Assembly: GCA_027074255.1 (NCBI GenBank)
Contig: JALTDI010000318.1
Span: 1-14,948 of the forward strand
Origin: Desulfurellales bacterium
GTDB lineage: Bacteria > Campylobacterota_A > Desulfurellia > Desulfurellales > Hippeaceae
DNA: 14,948 nucleotides
Direction: 5' to 3'
Part shown: one piece after another, positions 13,894-14,948 of the stretch
Numbering within the stretch: the first letter of the stretch is position 1
Layout of the letters: every line of letters starts with the position of its first letter
Position numbers and translations under genes: made by a program
Notes under the pieces: model-generated
The model's database searches: none
What the model saw: only the letters and a program-made list of their open reading frames with translations
What the model was told of the DNA's origin: nothing

Positions 13894-14948
13894 CTACAAA
13901 TAGTCAAAAAGGTTTTCTGAAGTAAGTTTTGAACCTGTATTAAGAAGTGCTTTCATAACAGTAAGGTTTCTCTGGTAATCGGTGAATACCTCAGCCATAT
14001 TTGCATCTTCTATCTCAGATATGGTTTTGGAGTTTGATACTTTGGTATAGGTTATCCTATCCTGTGCTATACTCATCCTATTTACCCTTGCTCCGATTAT
14101 GGCTCTCGCAGATAGTATCTGATTCAAGGAATCCTCCGATTTACCTATGGCATTTTCGATGGCATTGCTTACTTTGAAGGAAAAACTGTCTCCTGTTTGG
14201 AACACTTCTTTTAATCCTCCGGAATCAAAGTTTAGGGTGACGCCGGCGTTACCATTGACGCCAAAATCTTTTTGAGCGTTGAAATCACTTCTTGCCTGGG
14301 TTGTTTCAACAACTATATTATCCAAATTATCGGCATCTTTTACGTTGTATATTAAGGTGTTGTCCTTATTTTTTACCTGAATATCATATTTTCCGTTATC
14401 ATTTTTTATATAAATCGATGCTACATTATTGTTTTTGCTATCAGTTATCTCTAACTTTGCAGATGCGTTATTTACGGATAAATCGCTGCTGCCCTCAGCT
14501 ACCTTTACCGTCCAGTTATCTGTTAGTCCGCCAAGATATTTTCCGGTAATTGAAGGTGAAAGAGTTGAGCCCTGGTCCCAATGTGTAGGAATCCCGATTT
14601 GATTATTGATGTCCGGATTTTTAAGGGCGCTGCTTGCATCCTTCAATTCTCTAAAAACATCAACGCCGCTCCCAAGCGTAGAGACATTGAATATACCGAA
14701 AATATTGGGTTTTACTGCTGGCGGAGTAGAATTTGTATCCAGTATCTTGAACGAAAGGTTAAATTTGCTTTCAGAGGGTCTTTTATCCTCAAAATAGATA
14801 TGTCCATTTTTAACATATCCGTCAACAGTGTCCTTAAATCCGCCGCTTCCGCCCTTGCTGTGTTCAAAAAAATAGCCGAAGATGGGATTATTACCGGTTT
14901 TTGTGGAAGCAGATACACTTAGCTGACTCTCTTTATTCTCATTGTCCT
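13894..14948 (-). CDS. flgL: Flagellar hook-filament junction protein FlgL (partial, N-terminus off window)
   Basis: Read leftward, the frame is open from the right edge to TAG at 13896-13894, giving 350 residues of the C-terminal part. FlgL (HAP3) is a flagellin-like protein that joins hook and filament. The end is diagnostic: SLNQILSARAIIGARVNRMS, a coiled helix, ISEIEDANMAEVFTDYQRNLTVMKALLNTGSKL and SENLFDYL, the D0/D1 helix of FlgL. Upstream, GSGVDVFRELKDASSALKN matches the family's conserved middle helix. Between these lies a beta-rich segment (about positions 14200-14580 with GLTDNWTVKVAEG and SAKLEITDSKNN), suggesting extra surface domains and a larger than usual FlgL. It converges on pdxH with only 5 bp between the stops. 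Confidence 0.88.
   Translation of the reverse strand, partial: DNENKESQLSVSASTKTGNNPIFGYFFEHSKGGSGGFKDTVDGYVKNGHIYFEDKRPSESKFNLSFKILDTNSTPPAVKPNIFGIFNVSTLGSGVDVFRELKDASSALKNPDINNQIGIPTHWDQGSTLSPSITGKYLGGLTDNWTVKVAEGSSDLSVNNASAKLEITDSKNNNVASIYIKNDNGKYDIQVKNKDNTLIYNVKDADNLDNIVVETTQARSDFNAQKDFGVNGNAGVTLNFDSGGLKEVFQTGDSFSFKVSNAIENAIGKSEDSLNQILSARAIIGARVNRMSIAQDRITYTKVSNSKTISEIEDANMAEVFTDYQRNLTVMKALLNTGSKLTSENLFDYL

Overview
The window is dense, AT-rich bacterial chromosome. It encodes a Gram-negative cell: an LptF/LptG permease (LPS export), Tat translocase, a prepilin peptidase, an AsmA-like protein and a flagellar export/placement cluster. Polar-flagellum determinants (FlhF, FlhG) and an enlarged FlgL are reminiscent of Campylobacterota or of deep-branching thermophilic relatives such as Desulfurellales. 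That placement is an inference from gene content only and is held with low confidence.

Layout. Positions 1-2648 are a leftward, tightly packed unit read in the order tatB, tatC, prepilin peptidase, lptF/G. Its genes overlap or abut (tatC starts inside tatB, a 4-bp ATGA overlap joins tatC to the peptidase, and the peptidase stop abuts the permease ATG). Positions 2649-2773 are a divergent promoter region with a perfect 7-bp inverted repeat holding two back-to-back TTGACA elements. Positions 2774-8383 run rightward: AsmA-like protein, AIM24 protein, polysaccharide deacetylase, AI-2E-family transporter and a CLC-type protein. These are envelope or membrane genes with short spacings, probably one or two operons.

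Positions 8384-8492 carry a good sigma70-like promoter for the flagellar operon flhA-flhF-flhG (8493-12602). It continues without a gap into ccdA and a pdxH-like gene, ending at 13888. Converging on pdxH from the right edge is the 3' part of flgL. No stretch over 300 bases lacks a gene, and I see no rRNA, tRNA, CRISPR, insertion sequence or prophage gene.

FlhA builds the flagellar export gate. FlhF (SRP-type GTPase) and FlhG (MinD-type ATPase) set flagellar position and number, and FlgL joins hook to filament. CcdA moves reducing power across the membrane, and the PdxH-like protein would belong to vitamin B6 metabolism if active.

No clearly new multi-gene system is visible. The observations most worth a second look are an flhA that seems to start on a non-standard ATA codon, a PdxH homologue lacking its C-terminal substrate-binding residues, a CLC protein with an altered selectivity filter and no internal proton glutamate, and the symmetric divergent promoter.
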